A stretch of 64,000 nucleotides of DNA, from positions 992,001 to 1,056,000 of the forward strand of contig NZ_CP014945.1 of the NCBI RefSeq assembly GCF_001606025.1, written 5' to 3'. Below the pieces are notes generated by a model. It did not search any database and was not told where the DNA came from. It saw nothing but the letters and a program-made list of their open reading frames with translations. This document shows positions 20,118-29,445 of this stretch, in pieces. Each line of letters starts with the position of its first letter. Position 1 is the first letter of the stretch. The position numbers and the translations under genes were made by a program. Source of the stretch: Psychrobacter alimentarius. GTDB taxonomy: Bacteria; Pseudomonadota; Gammaproteobacteria; Pseudomonadales; Moraxellaceae.

Positions 20118-20687
20118 ATGATGAATACTTTTGATTTTCAACAATCTGTATTATTAGCGACTCAGCTGGCAAGTATAGATCTCAAAACCTATATGTTTTG
20201 GCAGATTCAAGACGTCCAGTGGATGCAAAAAGCACTAACGCTTGCCAGACAAGGTGCAGTGCTTGGAGAAGTGCCAGTAGGAGCCATACTGGTACATAAT
20301 CAACAGATTATTGGTCAAGGGTTCAATGAACCAATTGGGCGTCATGATGCAACTGCTCACGCTGAGATTGTGGCGTTGAGAGATGCCTGTGCCCGTCTAA
20401 AAAATTACCGCTTGCCATTGCAGACGACTCTGTATGTGACGCTAGAGCCTTGTACTATGTGCGTTGGTGCCATGATTCATGCACGTGTCAGTAGAGTGAT
20501 ATATGCAGCAAATGAGCCAAGAGCAGGCATGGTTGGTAGTCAGATGGACTTGCCCAACCAGCCTTTTTATAATCATCGTATGCAAGTAAGCAGTGGGCTA
20601 TGTAGCCATCATAGCAGTCAAATGCTAAAGGCATTTTTTCGTGCCCGTCGTAAAGCCGCGAAAATCGAAGACAATGTAAGCAATTAA
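20118..20687 (+). CDS. tadA: tRNA-specific adenosine deaminase TadA
   Basis: Converts the wobble adenosine of tRNA-Arg(ACG) to inosine; essential in most bacteria. The zinc deaminase motif is HAEIVAL and PCTMCVGAMIHARVSRV; GEVPVGAILV is the usual N-terminal strand. The protein has 189 residues. About 30 residues precede the normal family start, so translation might begin at ATG 20193 instead. ATG 20118 directly follows the ung stop codon without a Shine-Dalgarno sequence, which fits translational coupling. Confidence 0.95.
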   Translation: MMNTFDFQQSVLLATQLASIDLKTYMFWQIQDVQWMQKALTLARQGAVLGEVPVGAILVHNQQIIGQGFNEPIGRHDATAHAEIVALRDACARLKNYRLPLQTTLYVTLEPCTMCVGAMIHARVSRVIYAANEPRAGMVGSQMDLPNQPFYNHRMQVSSGLCSHHSSQMLKAFFRARRKAAKIEDNVSN

Positions 20688-20730
20688 CAAGATATTAGTC
20701 TTGCCGCTAGTGATAGTTGGCTTTCTTTGC

Positions 20731-20736
20731 TATAAT
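20731..20736 (+). promoter_or_regulatory. -10 element upstream of cmk
   Basis: A perfect TATAAT about 120 bp before cmk. No convincing -35 at the usual distance. The transcript would begin just before the hairpin at 20746-20777. Confidence 0.4.
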
Positions 20737-20745
20737 ATTGCCCTA

Positions 20746-20777
20746 TTTGACTGCGGAATCATAAAAGCGCAGTCAAA
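20746..20777 (+). promoter_or_regulatory. Leader hairpin between tadA and cmk
   Basis: TTTGACTGCG (20746-20755) pairs exactly with CGCAGTCAAA (20768-20777), loop 12 nt. It follows the putative cmk -10 and has no T-run. It could be a weak tadA terminator or a 5'-leader structure. Confidence 0.55.
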
Positions 20778-20850
20778 AATTTGATAAACAAGTAAGTACG
20801 GCGAGATTGCAAAAGATCATACAGGTATCATCTATCACTGAGTGAGTATT

Positions 20851-21621
20851 ATGACTGTTTCTACACCTGATAGCCCTATGCCCAGTAATAAGGAAAATGG
20901 TTCAGCGCAACCATTGCGTTTTCCGGTCATTTGTATTGACGGGCCAAGTGGTGCAGGTAAAGGTACGGTAACGTGGCGTTTGGCTCAAGCTTTGAATTAT
21001 CAGTTGCTCGATTCAGGTGCTTTATATCGTATTGTAGGTCTTAAAGCATTTGAGGCAGGTTTGATTACCGAAGATACCAGCAATGCGATTGATGAGCAGG
21101 CGGTATTAGCGTTAACACAAAATTTAAAGATATCTTTTGTACCGAACAATGACTCAGGCCGTGTCGATATTATTGTGAATGGTGAGGCAGTTGGTGAACA
21201 AGTTCGTAACGAAACAATTGGCGGCTACGCCTCACAGATAGCAGTATTTCCAGAAGTTCGACAAGCATTGCTTAAACTCCAAAAAGACATGGCAACCCGT
21301 TCAGGATTGGTTGCTGATGGTCGCGACATGGGAACAGTGGTATTCCCAGACGCTGATGTGAAAGTGTTTTTGACGGCAAGTGCTGAAGCGCGTGCTGATC
21401 GACGTGTGACGCAGCTATTGACAGCTGGTCAGGAAGCGGATTTTGAAGCCATTTTAGCGACGATTAAAGCCCGTGATGACCGTGATGAAAATCGTGCAAC
21501 TGCACCGTCTAAGCCTGCAGAAGATGCCTTGTTACTTGATAGCTCAACCTTAGATGCCAATGCTGTGTATGAGCAAGTGAAACAACATTGTCGAGATAAG
21601 GGTATTTGTTTTAATAGTTAA
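20851..21621 (+). CDS. cmk: Cytidylate kinase Cmk
   Basis: Phosphorylates CMP and dCMP with ATP. The 256-residue protein has Walker A GPSGAGKGT near residue 33, LDSGALYR, and the GRDMGTVVFPDADVKVFLTA segment with the RADRR lid. About 20 disordered residues precede the core. I chose ATG 20851 over an in-frame GTG three codons earlier; neither has a strong ribosome-binding site. The cmk-rpsA order is conserved widely in gammaproteobacteria. Confidence 0.96.
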   Translation: MTVSTPDSPMPSNKENGSAQPLRFPVICIDGPSGAGKGTVTWRLAQALNYQLLDSGALYRIVGLKAFEAGLITEDTSNAIDEQAVLALTQNLKISFVPNNDSGRVDIIVNGEAVGEQVRNETIGGYASQIAVFPEVRQALLKLQKDMATRSGLVADGRDMGTVVFPDADVKVFLTASAEARADRRVTQLLTAGQEADFEAILATIKARDDRDENRATAPSKPAEDALLLDSSTLDANAVYEQVKQHCRDKGICFNS

Positions 21622-21915
21622 TAAAAACAACATATTAAGTACTAAAAATTTCACTATAAGCTTTAACTTTAGTATAAAATTGTATGAACATTAATCTTGG
21701 CAGATTGACTAAACTATCGGACTGCTGAATAAGCTCGAAAGGGTAAGTATTTAAGACAGTTGTTGTTAATGAGTACTTTAAGCTATTTGCTTATTATCAA
21801 CAAACGTTTTTTTATATGACTATATAAGATATAAAACCAGTATTCTCGTTTTATGCAGTCATAAATTTGATCCGTACTGTGCTGGACAGGATACGGCTAT
21901 ACAAAGGTAGAAATA
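21622..21915 (+). promoter_or_regulatory. rpsA leader region
   Basis: 294 bp between cmk and rpsA without a gene. In E. coli the rpsA leader folds into hairpins through which S1 represses its own translation; a similar role is likely here but I could not fold it. A TATAAA-like -10 lies near 21674. The AAAGG ribosome-binding site is at 21902-21906. Confidence 0.4.
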
Positions 21916-23604
21916 ATGGAATCATTTGCTGAACTATTTGAAGCGAGCATTGAAGAACAGGGTCTGGATATCGAGCGTGGCTCGGTTATTACAGGTACTG
22001 TTGTGGCCATCGACAGTGATTGGATCACAGTAGATACTGGTCTTAAGTCTGAAGGTATCGTCGCTCGTGAAGAGTTTTTAAGCGAAGAAGGCGAACTTGA
22101 AGTTGAAGTTGGCGATAGCGTTGATGTTGTGGTTGAAGCGGTTGACAACGGTATGGGTCAAACCTTACTGTCACGCGAAAAAGCCAAACGCGTTGAAACG
22201 TGGAATGTCCTTGAAAAAATCTATGACAACGATGAGATCGTGAAAGGTATCATTTCTAGCAAAGTGAAAGGCGGTTTTACTGTAGACGTGGGTTCAGTAC
22301 GCGCGTTCTTACCAGGCTCGTTAGTAGATGTACGTCCTATTCGTGATACGACGCATCTTGAAGGCAAAGAGCTAGAGTTTAAAGTTATCAAACTTGATCA
22401 AAAACGCAACAACGTTGTTGTTAGCCGTCGCGCAGTTATGGAAGCTGAGAATTCAGCTGAGCGTGAAGAGCTATTGAACAAGCTTGAAGAAGGTATTGAG
22501 ATCGAAGGTATCGTTAAGAACCTAACTGATTACGGTGCATTCGTTGATCTTGGTGGTATCGATGGTCTATTGCACATCACTGATATGGCATGGCGCCGTA
22601 TCAAGCATCCATCTGAAGTTGTAGAAGTTGGTCAAGACCTAAAAGTTAAAGTATTGAAGTTTGACCGTGAGCGCAATCGCGTAAGCCTAGGTCTAAAACA
22701 ACTTGGTACTGATCCTTGGGATAACGTTGGCGGTACATACCCAGTTGGTAGTGTTGTAAAAGCTCGCGTAACCAACTTGACTGATTATGGTTGTTTTGCT
22801 GAAATTTCTGAAGGTATTGAAGGTCTAGTACACGTATCAGAAATGGATCATACCAACAAAAACATCCACCCATCTAAAGTAGTACAAGTGGGCGATGAAG
22901 TTGAAGTAATGATTCTTGATATCGATGAAGAACGTCGTCGCATCAGCCTAGGTATAAAACAAACTCTAGCCAACCCATGGGATGAGTTTGATAAGAAACA
23001 TGAGCGCGGTGATAAAATCACTGGTACGATCAAATCAATCACTGATTTCGGTATCTTTATCGGTCTAGACGGTGGTATTGATGGTCTTGTTCATCTATCT
23101 GATATCTCTTGGAACGAAACTGGCGAAGACGCTATCCGTAACTACAACAAAGGCGACACTGTAGAAGCGATGGTATTGTCTGTAGATGCAGAAGCGAACC
23201 GTATCAGCCTAGGCGTGAAGCAGTTAAGCTCTGATCCATTCAACGAATACCTAGTCAACAATGACCGTGGTGCTATCGTTAATGGTAAAGTAAAAGAAGT
23301 AGATGCTAAAGGCGCAACTATTGAGCTTGCTGATGAAGTCGAAGCTTACTTACGTGCTTCTGAAATCCAGCGTGACCGCGTTGAAGATGCGACTAAGCAT
23401 TTGAGCGTTGGTGATGACGTTGAAGCGAAAATCATCAGTGTTGATCGTAAAACACGCAATATCAACTTGTCTATCAAAGCGAAAGACGAAGCTGAAGAGC
23501 GTCAAGCGATCAAAGATCTTGGTAGCACTAGCACGGCTGCTGCTCCAGGTTCTGAAGCACAACCAAAAACTATTGGTGATTTGATCAAAGAGCAAATGCA
23601 GTAA
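21916..23604 (+). CDS. rpsA: 30S ribosomal protein S1
   Basis: S1 binds mRNA and brings it to the 30S subunit. The 562-residue protein shows six successive S1/OB domains, best seen in the repeated patterns [20 protein letters not shown], then [15 protein letters not shown] and [19 protein letters not shown], each with a following RRISLG-type strand. Length and order match the E. coli protein (557). AAAGG sits about 9 nt before the ATG. Codon use is strongly biased, as expected for a highly expressed gene. A strong terminator follows. Confidence 0.98.
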   Translation: MESFAELFEASIEEQGLDIERGSVITGTVVAIDSDWITVDTGLKSEGIVAREEFLSEEGELEVEVGDSVDVVVEAVDNGMGQTLLSREKAKRVETWNVLEKIYDNDEIVKGIISSKVKGGFTVDVGSVRAFLPGSLVDVRPIRDTTHLEGKELEFKVIKLDQKRNNVVVSRRAVMEAENSAEREELLNKLEEGIEIEGIVKNLTDYGAFVDLGGIDGLLHITDMAWRRIKHPSEVVEVGQDLKVKVLKFDRERNRVSLGLKQLGTDPWDNVGGTYPVGSVVKARVTNLTDYGCFAEISEGIEGLVHVSEMDHTNKNIHPSKVVQVGDEVEVMILDIDEERRRISLGIKQTLANPWDEFDKKHERGDKITGTIKSITDFGIFIGLDGGIDGLVHLSDISWNETGEDAIRNYNKGDTVEAMVLSVDAEANRISLGVKQLSSDPFNEYLVNNDRGAIVNGKVKEVDAKGATIELADEVEAYLRASEIQRDRVEDATKHLSVGDDVEAKIISVDRKTRNINLSIKAKDEAEERQAIKDLGSTSTAAAPGSEAQPKTIGDLIKEQMQ

Positions 23605-23940
23605 ATTGCTAATATAAAAGTATGATAAAAAAAGCGACTCCGGTCGCTTTTTTTTATAAGTAAACTTTGGGTTTATTAGCTCTTAATAAGGTTTTTGCTC
23701 AAAGAGGCAAACTCTTGTTTTCATTTACTATAATATCCGCTATCATTTGCAATATTGAATAACGATATTAAAATCATGGCTTATTTTGGATCATAGTATT
23801 GACATGATCGAGAGATTTTTACCGTAATCGATGCGATTATAAGAGTGATATTTTCAACATGGTTGTTATAAAATACTACTCGATAGCAGCGGTCTAACCT
23901 AAAATCATCTTATCCATTAATTAACAAGGCAAGCGTAATA
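23605..23940. other. Gap between rpsA and ihfB
   Basis: 336 bp holding the rpsA terminator and the ihfB promoter region. A TTGACA at 23799-23804 is a good -35, but no -10 at normal spacing matches well. Nothing else is recognised. Confidence 0.45.
23627..23655 (+). terminator. Terminator of rpsA
   Basis: AAAAAAGCGAC pairs with GTCGCTTTTTT around a TCCG tetraloop, followed by further T residues. Confidence 0.95.
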
Positions 23941-24246
23941 ATGCAGCAAGCAATCAACAAGTCCGAATTTATTAGTAATTTGAGTGCAAACTGTGACACG
24001 ATGACTGATACAGTGGTCGATGACGCAGTACGCGAAATATTGAATCTGATGACCCATACTTTGTCAAATGACGGTCGGGTAGAAGTTCGTGGATTTGGCA
24101 GTTTTTGTCTTCATCATCGTCGCGCTCGTATGGGTCGTAATCCTAAGACAGGAGAAAGTGTACCAGTACCAGCCAAAGCTATTCCACACTTTAAGCCAGG
24201 CAAAGCATTACGTGAAGCAGTCAATGATAAAGTTGCAAATGGTTAA
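23941..24246 (+). CDS. ihfB: Integration host factor subunit beta
   Basis: DNA-bending nucleoid protein; forms a heterodimer with IhfA. The 101-residue protein has the DNABII fold with VEVRGFGSFCLHHRRAR and [20 protein letters not shown], the DNA-intercalating proline arm, and a C-terminal FKPGKALREAV. VRGFGSF with the short NKSEFI start marks it as IhfB rather than HU. The N-terminus is about six residues longer than in E. coli. It lies after rpsA, as in most relatives. AAGGCAAGCG stands upstream of the ATG. Confidence 0.95.
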   Translation: MQQAINKSEFISNLSANCDTMTDTVVDDAVREILNLMTHTLSNDGRVEVRGFGSFCLHHRRARMGRNPKTGESVPVPAKAIPHFKPGKALREAVNDKVANG

Positions 24247-24289
24247 TTATTATAAAGTCTGATTGGATGAAAATTCTTAAGGAGATAGT

Positions 24290-24331
24290 ATGCTAGGAAT
24301 TTTTACTAGTATATTATTTTCAGAATATTAA
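24290..24331 (+). CDS. Possible 13-codon leader peptide before lapA
   Basis: AAGGAG at 24279-24284 stands 5 nt before ATG 24290, a better ribosome-binding site than that of most genes here. The frame encodes MLGIFTSILFSEY and stops at TAA 24329-24331, 28 bp before lapA. It may be a leader peptide coupled to lapA translation, a small hydrophobic protein or chance. No family is known to me. Confidence 0.3.
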   Translation: MLGIFTSILFSEY

Positions 24332-24359
24332 CGATATTCCAAATCGAGGTACATGTCTC

Positions 24360-24767
24360 ATGCGATTTTTACTTTTTGTCCTATTATTTTTAAGCTTTGC
24401 TTATGCACTTGGTTTGGTATTGGCAAATAATACCGAAATTGGCGTAAACTTACTATTTTCGCAAGCGCCTACAATGAATCTAGGGTTGTTATTAATCCTT
24501 TGCCTCATACTTGGTGTTTTTATAGGTATCTTGCTGGCCTTACTGATCTTCCGTGTATTACAAAACAAATGGGAGATCTCACGTTTGCAGAAAGCAAATA
24601 CTAACTTACAAGAGCAATTGACCCAAGCGAATATTGTGATTGATCGTCAAGCAAATTCACCAACGGTAGAAGATGCTGTATATGGTTCTACTACGACTGG
24701 CATGCAAGACACTACAACAATAAATGCAGCTAAAGAGCCTATTCTTACCAAGCATAAACGAGATTAG
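24360..24767 (+). CDS. lapA: LapA-domain inner-membrane protein
   Basis: 135 residues with two transmembrane segments (about 3-21 and 42-66) separated by ANNTEIGVNLLFSQAP, the LapA/DUF1049 pattern, then a short coiled coil (about 70-100) and a disordered tail. In E. coli LapA works with LapB (YciM) to control LpxC turnover and LPS synthesis. Here lapB, normally between lapA and pyrF, is missing. GAGG lies about 12 nt before ATG 24360. Function by homology only. Confidence 0.85.
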   Translation: MRFLLFVLLFLSFAYALGLVLANNTEIGVNLLFSQAPTMNLGLLLILCLILGVFIGILLALLIFRVLQNKWEISRLQKANTNLQEQLTQANIVIDRQANSPTVEDAVYGSTTTGMQDTTTINAAKEPILTKHKRD

Positions 24768-24841
24768 CTTGGTAAGTAAGAGGTTTGCGATTAAACCCTA
24801 TATGTGGTGTTTTAATAATTTAATATAAATATGGCAAAACC

Positions 24842-25540
24842 ATGAATAATGTAACTAAGTCTCCTATCATAGTCGCTTTAGACAACATGAGTATGGAGGC
24901 ATCTTTAACGTTAGCTGACCAGTTAGATCCAGCATTGTGTCGATTAAAAGTAGGTAAAGAGCTTTTTACTCGCTGTGGTCCGACCATCGTTCAGGCATTA
25001 CATCAGCGTGACTTTGATGTGTTTTTAGATTTAAAATTTCATGATATTCCAAATACGACAGCACAGGCTGTCCTAGCTGCTGCCGATCTTGGTGTCTGGA
25101 TGGTGAATGTGCATGCAAGTGCAGGGCTAGAGGCAATGTCGTTATCCAAACAGCGCTTGCTTGACGGTAATTTTGAGACATTACTCATTGCCGTTACGGT
25201 TCTAACATCAATGGACAAAGCAGCGCTGGCACAGACAGGCATCACTGTGGCATTGGATGAACAGGTCAGTCGATTAGCACAACTGACTAAACAAGCGGGT
25301 CTTGACGGTGTGGTTTGTTCAGCACAGGAAGCTAAGGTACTTAAAGCGCTATGCGGCCATGATTTTAAATTAGTGACTCCTGGTATTCGTTTGCCAGAAG
25401 ACAGTTCTGATGATCAAAAACGTATTTGTACGCCAAAGCAAGCACTCGATGATGGTTCTGATTATTTGGTTATTGGTCGTTCAATCACGCAGGCATTAGA
25501 CCCTGCTGCTAAGCTACAAAAGATATTACAAAGTATCTAA
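24842..25540 (+). CDS. pyrF: Orotidine 5'-phosphate decarboxylase PyrF
   Basis: Decarboxylates OMP to UMP, the last step of UMP synthesis. The 232-residue TIM-barrel has VALDNMS at the start, the catalytic [10 protein letters not shown] (about residues 60-69), and [11 protein letters not shown] and YLVIGRSIT phosphate-binding motifs. The start lacks a clear Shine-Dalgarno sequence. It follows lapA by 74 bp and is closed by a strong terminator. Confidence 0.97.
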   Translation: MNNVTKSPIIVALDNMSMEASLTLADQLDPALCRLKVGKELFTRCGPTIVQALHQRDFDVFLDLKFHDIPNTTAQAVLAAADLGVWMVNVHASAGLEAMSLSKQRLLDGNFETLLIAVTVLTSMDKAALAQTGITVALDEQVSRLAQLTKQAGLDGVVCSAQEAKVLKALCGHDFKLVTPGIRLPEDSSDDQKRICTPKQALDDGSDYLVIGRSITQALDPAAKLQKILQSI

Positions 25541-25610
25541 GACCGTGCCTGAAAGTCTAATGAAACAATTAGAAACGAGTATATCTAAAATTGCTTCTCG
25601 AGAAAATCAT

Positions 25611-25642
25611 AAAAAAGACAGCCTAATATGCTGTCTTTTTTA
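25611..25642 (+). terminator. Terminator of pyrF
   Basis: AAAAAAGACAGC pairs with GCTGTCTTTTTT around a 7-nt loop. The A-run means it could also act on minus-strand transcripts. Confidence 0.93.
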
Positions 25643-25808
25643 CTTTTTGTAGGTATTAGAAAAGGTGCTACACTGTTTGAGACTGTGCTCATATCATACC
25701 TAAAATTGTGTTTGAGCGTATGACAATGACTCAATTTGTTTCCAGCAACTTTGATTTTGCTTATCACTCGAGTTTTTAAAATAGCATCATAAAATAATAT
25801 TGGAAAAT

Positions 25809-26606
25809 ATGAAATTACAGATTTTAAGCGACTTACATATCGATAGCTATGCCCGTCAGTCGCATCCTATTGGACACATCCCTAAAACAGATGCAGACAT
25901 AGTGTTAGTAGCAGGAGATACTGCCAATAGTGACAGCGGAATGCCTTGGCTACAAGAGCAGGCAGCGCGTCTACAAGTACCTTTGATTACCATTGCAGGT
26001 AATCATGAATACTTTAATGAGGATGTGCTAGGTTTTGATAAGAAACTGGCCACTTGGGACAACTATAATAATGAGTCAATGCAAGGGGTAAAAATATTAC
26101 AGTGCCAACACATTGATATTGGTGATGTACGAATTCTAGGATGTACGTTGTGGACCGATTATCAGTACAAAGCCAATGATGAGACCATGGCAGCGGCTAA
26201 ACATTTTATGCGTGATTACAAGCAAATATATGCAGGCAATGAGCTATTTTCACCTGAGGTGTCGATACAAATTCATGCTAAGCAGCGCCAATGGCTTCAG
26301 CAAGCTTTGATCACAGCAAAAGAGCTGGGTAAAAAGACCATTGTGATGAGCCATCATAGTGTAAGCCCGCTATCAGTCTCAGAGAAATACGCTAGCTTGC
26401 CGAGTAATGCTGCTTTTGTTAGTGATTTTTCTGAGTGGATGCACGAGGATTGGGCACCAACACTTTGGGTACATGGTCATACTCACGAAGCATTTGACTA
26501 CCGTATCGGTAATACGCGTGTGATCGTCAATCCGCGTGCCTATCCTAATGAAGTTAGCAGTACGGCTTTGGCATTTTCATGGGATAAAGTGATTCATATT
26601 GACTAG
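25809..26606 (+). CDS. Calcineurin-like metallophosphoesterase
   Basis: 265 residues with the full metal-binding set of the family: SDLHIDSY near residue 8, AGDTANS, GNHEYF, MSHHSVSP and VHGHTHEAFDY. The substrate cannot be told from the sequence; relatives cleave phosphodiesters or phosphomonoesters in nucleotides or lipids. No signal peptide, so cytoplasmic. The start is ATG 25809; an in-frame TTG nine bases earlier is unlikely. It stands alone between pyrF and another phosphatase-fold gene. Confidence 0.88.
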   Translation: MKLQILSDLHIDSYARQSHPIGHIPKTDADIVLVAGDTANSDSGMPWLQEQAARLQVPLITIAGNHEYFNEDVLGFDKKLATWDNYNNESMQGVKILQCQHIDIGDVRILGCTLWTDYQYKANDETMAAAKHFMRDYKQIYAGNELFSPEVSIQIHAKQRQWLQQALITAKELGKKTIVMSHHSVSPLSVSEKYASLPSNAAFVSDFSEWMHEDWAPTLWVHGHTHEAFDYRIGNTRVIVNPRAYPNEVSSTALAFSWDKVIHID

Positions 26607-26765
26607 TTTGGATATGCGGAGTTTAAATGTCTTGACGAACAATACAATAAAACTTCTATGAATTACTTTTTTATCAAAAGCTTTTATTTTTATAGTGATC
26701 GCTTATATTACAATTGATCTTATATTTCATTCATTCTTATCCAAAAATCTGCTACGCTTATTAAT

Positions 26766-27602
26766 ATGAGTAAAAATCAGAATAATCTCTTATCCAAACT
26801 ATCCGCTGAGAAGCTTGCGAATCACACTCCAAGTGCGCCGGCACCTTCGCATCTGCCTGATAGCATGATCTCATCCGTCCGTCTGTTGCCTGAAGGTGAG
26901 CGCTTAATTTTATTTACTAGACATTCGCTACGAGAGCGCTCTGATGGTAATGGTTTTGCCAGTTATCAATTGCCACTGACCCCGAAAGGGCGCGTACTAG
27001 CAAAGTCTTGGGGGCGATGGTTGTCAGGGCATTTGCCGTATTCACTTGATGTCGACAGTATTTCAAGTCCGATCGGTCGTTGTATTGATACTGCGCAGTT
27101 AATGCAAGAAGGGGCAGGGCTTAGACGTGATATTGCGCATCAGTCCTTACTGGTAGAGCCGGGTAGCTTGGTCACTGAACCTGATATTGCCACGCCCATA
27201 TTTAAAGAAATTGGCGTTCTTAATTTTATCAACCGATTCTTGCAAGGAAATCTTGAAGGCACCAAAAATGCCTATCAAGGCGGTCTTGATATTCTATCGC
27301 TTTTTTATCAAAATCAGCCGCAACATGGTCATTTAATGTTGGCAGTCAGTCATGATACTTTGCTGTCGGCATTTTTAGCGGTTATGTTTGATGTGGTTGA
27401 GATTGACTGGAATGATTGGCCAAAGATGATGGAAGGGGTATTTTTGTGGTTTGATGATAAGCCTTTTGAACAAGCAAATGCTCATTTTGTCTGGCGAGGT
27501 GAGATATACGTTCGTCCGATAAGCTCTTTGTTGGACAGTTACCGTGCAGCGGGTTTCCATGCCAGCACCTTGTTGTTACCGCCAATTGCAAAATTAAAAT
27601 AA
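26766..27602 (+). CDS. Histidine phosphatase (phosphoglycerate mutase-like) family protein
   Basis: 278 residues. LILFTRHSLRERSDG (about residue 49) is the phosphohistidine motif, here RHS rather than RHG. A second histidine lies in AVSHDTLLSAFLAVMF (about 198). SSPIGRCIDTAQLM supplies the conserved arginine of the phosphate pocket. The family includes phosphatases for sugars, nucleotides and proteins; the substrate is unknown. No signal peptide. No good ribosome-binding site before the ATG. Confidence 0.82.
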   Translation: MSKNQNNLLSKLSAEKLANHTPSAPAPSHLPDSMISSVRLLPEGERLILFTRHSLRERSDGNGFASYQLPLTPKGRVLAKSWGRWLSGHLPYSLDVDSISSPIGRCIDTAQLMQEGAGLRRDIAHQSLLVEPGSLVTEPDIATPIFKEIGVLNFINRFLQGNLEGTKNAYQGGLDILSLFYQNQPQHGHLMLAVSHDTLLSAFLAVMFDVVEIDWNDWPKMMEGVFLWFDDKPFEQANAHFVWRGEIYVRPISSLLDSYRAAGFHASTLLLPPIAKLK

Positions 27603-27656
27603 TCCTACTTCCGAAGATAAAACTTTCGATACTAAAGTCGTATTTTACACAAACAT

Positions 27657-27698
27657 AAAAAAACCTTGCCCCAGTATTAGAACCAGTAACAAGGTTTT
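27657..27698. terminator. Terminator of rpsT
   Basis: On the minus strand AAAACCTTG pairs with CAAGGTTTT, followed by TTTATG. It lies between the convergent phosphatase gene and rpsT; the T-run favours minus-strand termination. Confidence 0.85.
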
Positions 27699-27744
27699 AG
27701 TCAATGCGCTATGATCACGCAATGCGGTCTAAACAGTACAAATC

Positions 27745-28011
27745 TTAAGCTTGTAGGCCTTTGATTGTTTTGTTTAGGCGGCTCTTACGACGAGCAGCTT
27801 TATTCTTATGAATAATACCTTTGTCAGCCATACGATCAAGAACTGGTACCGCTTTTTTGTAAGCTTCGGTAGCCGCGTCATAATCTTTAGCTGCGATAGC
27901 CGCATCAACACGTTTTAAGTAAGTACGAACCATAGAGCGTTGTGACGCAGAGTTCTGACGACGTTTGGTGTTTTGACGGGCGCGTTTACGAGCTTGTGCA
28001 GTATTAGCCAC
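27745..28011 (-). CDS. rpsT: 30S ribosomal protein S20
   Basis: 88-residue S20, a small basic 16S-rRNA-binding protein: [17 protein letters not shown] at the start, [11 protein letters not shown], and [18 protein letters not shown] at the end. Translation starts at GTG 28011, with AAGGAG ending 6-7 nt upstream; a longer frame has no such site. E. coli rpsT also uses a non-ATG start (UUG), tied to S20 self-regulation, so the GTG may matter. A promoter at 28207-28235 gives a leader of about 190 nt. Confidence 0.97.
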   Translation of the reverse strand: MANTAQARKRARQNTKRRQNSASQRSMVRTYLKRVDAAIAAKDYDAATEAYKKAVPVLDRMADKGIIHKNKAARRKSRLNKTIKGLQA

Positions 28012-28622
28012 GCGTATCTCCTTGATAAAGACAGATAAAATATGAATGTTGATTGCAATAATGGGTTTAACAATCATTGGTGACGAGCAGCCGTCTCGTC
28101 AAACATGATGTCGATGTCTGATATCAAAGTATCTAATATCAATAGATCATCGCAAGCGCCAGAACTGTTTGGAATAATTAAACAGCGTTGACGTGTAAAG
28201 CCGGTTATCTTATCAAATTATTGTGCTTAGGACAATATATTTGATGATTAATGCTCAAAGAAGTTGCGACAACACTTGGACTGCCGGCTTTTTCACGTTT
28301 CTATGAATGGATATAGGAAGTTTATCCATCTAAAAAATTATCATTGATTAAGATAGAAGGATAAGTACTATCCATTTAGGCTGTTAGTATGAGTAATTTT
28401 TATTTGTTGAAGAGTATGCTGTACATAGATGGCAAAAAATGACTCAAAATCGCTAAGGGTTTGATGAGTGAATCAGCTATAGCAGACAAAATCTCTTACA
28501 ATAAACTCTACAGAATAACGTCAATGGTTGCGTAATTTAGGTATGATACTAAAAAGAAGCGCTTTTAAAAATTGCGCTTTTCATTATAAGAAATTTTCCA
28601 ACCGTATATAAGTGGATAGGAT
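28012..28622. other. 610-bp divergent region between rpsT and the NAD-binding gene
   Basis: Holds the rpsT promoter and leader, nested inverted repeats (28191-28298), and a small AAGCGC/GCGCTT hairpin at 28556-28580 just before the plus-strand gene. No coding frame is convincing. Confidence 0.5.
28207..28235 (-). promoter_or_regulatory. Promoter of rpsT
   Basis: On the minus strand TTGTCC (28230-28235) and TAAGAT (28207-28212) are separated by exactly 17 bp, placing the start near 28200. Confidence 0.6.
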
Positions 28623-29324
28623 ATGCAGCGAAAAGCAATTGTAATTGGTGCGACAGGATTGGTAGGTCAACATCTTGTTAAGCAACTGAGTGAGCTTTAT
28701 GACACATTGATTGTGATTGCAAGGCGTCCGCCACGCTATATTAATGTCAGTATGCGTTTTTATCAGGTCAATGATTTTGATAATTTGGCTGAAATATTTT
28801 CAAGCGTTGGTGTAGATAAGAAAACAGATGCGTTTAGCTGCCTTGGTACGACAAAGAAACAAGCTGGTAGCAGTGAGGCTTTTCGAAAAATTGATCATGA
28901 TTACAATGTGAATTTCGCCAAACTTTGTCAAGATAAGGGCGTTGAAAACTTTTTTTTACTGTCTTCAATGAATGCAGATATTAACAGTCGTTTTTTATAT
29001 AACCGAGTAAAGGCTGAGACTGAACAATCCATTATGGCGTTGGATTTTGCGCAAATTGTCATTTTCCGTCCCTCGTTGTTGCTTGGTAAACATAAAGGTC
29101 GTCCTCTTGAAAGCATGGGTCAAAAAGCTTTTAAGCTCATTTCACCTTTGGTATCAGAATCTGTGCCATTGCATCCTATCTCCGCTAAGCGCGTTGCTAG
29201 TGCCATGGCAATGAGTGCGCATGATATTTATGAGCGCAGTAAATATCGCTCAGAGCCTAGGACGAATACAACCCGTATTATTGAAAATAAACAGATGTTG
29301 TCGATGACAAGAGTGAAACAATAG
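28623..29324 (+). CDS. NAD(P)-binding atypical short-chain dehydrogenase-like protein
   Basis: 233 residues. GATGLVGQHLVKQL at residues 9-22 is a Rossmann nucleotide-binding loop. LLSSMNAD and the YNRVK (YxxxK) motif supply the usual serine, tyrosine and lysine. The overall pattern resembles the HTATIP2/TIP30-like atypical SDR group (NAD(P)H-binding proteins of unknown substrate). AGGAT just before the ATG supports the start. Neighbouring rraA is separated by 121 bp. Function cannot be given. Confidence 0.78.
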   Translation: MQRKAIVIGATGLVGQHLVKQLSELYDTLIVIARRPPRYINVSMRFYQVNDFDNLAEIFSSVGVDKKTDAFSCLGTTKKQAGSSEAFRKIDHDYNVNFAKLCQDKGVENFFLLSSMNADINSRFLYNRVKAETEQSIMALDFAQIVIFRPSLLLGKHKGRPLESMGQKAFKLISPLVSESVPLHPISAKRVASAMAMSAHDIYERSKYRSEPRTNTTRIIENKQMLSMTRVKQ

Positions 29325-29445
29325 ATCATCAATCACTATCGGCATGTAAGTAGCTTTAATGTGTTAAATAGCCTAAGTGAACGTAAATAATCTAAGATTT
29401 AGCAAAATCAATATTTTTGTTTGAGCGTTAAAAAGGAGTTTGATC

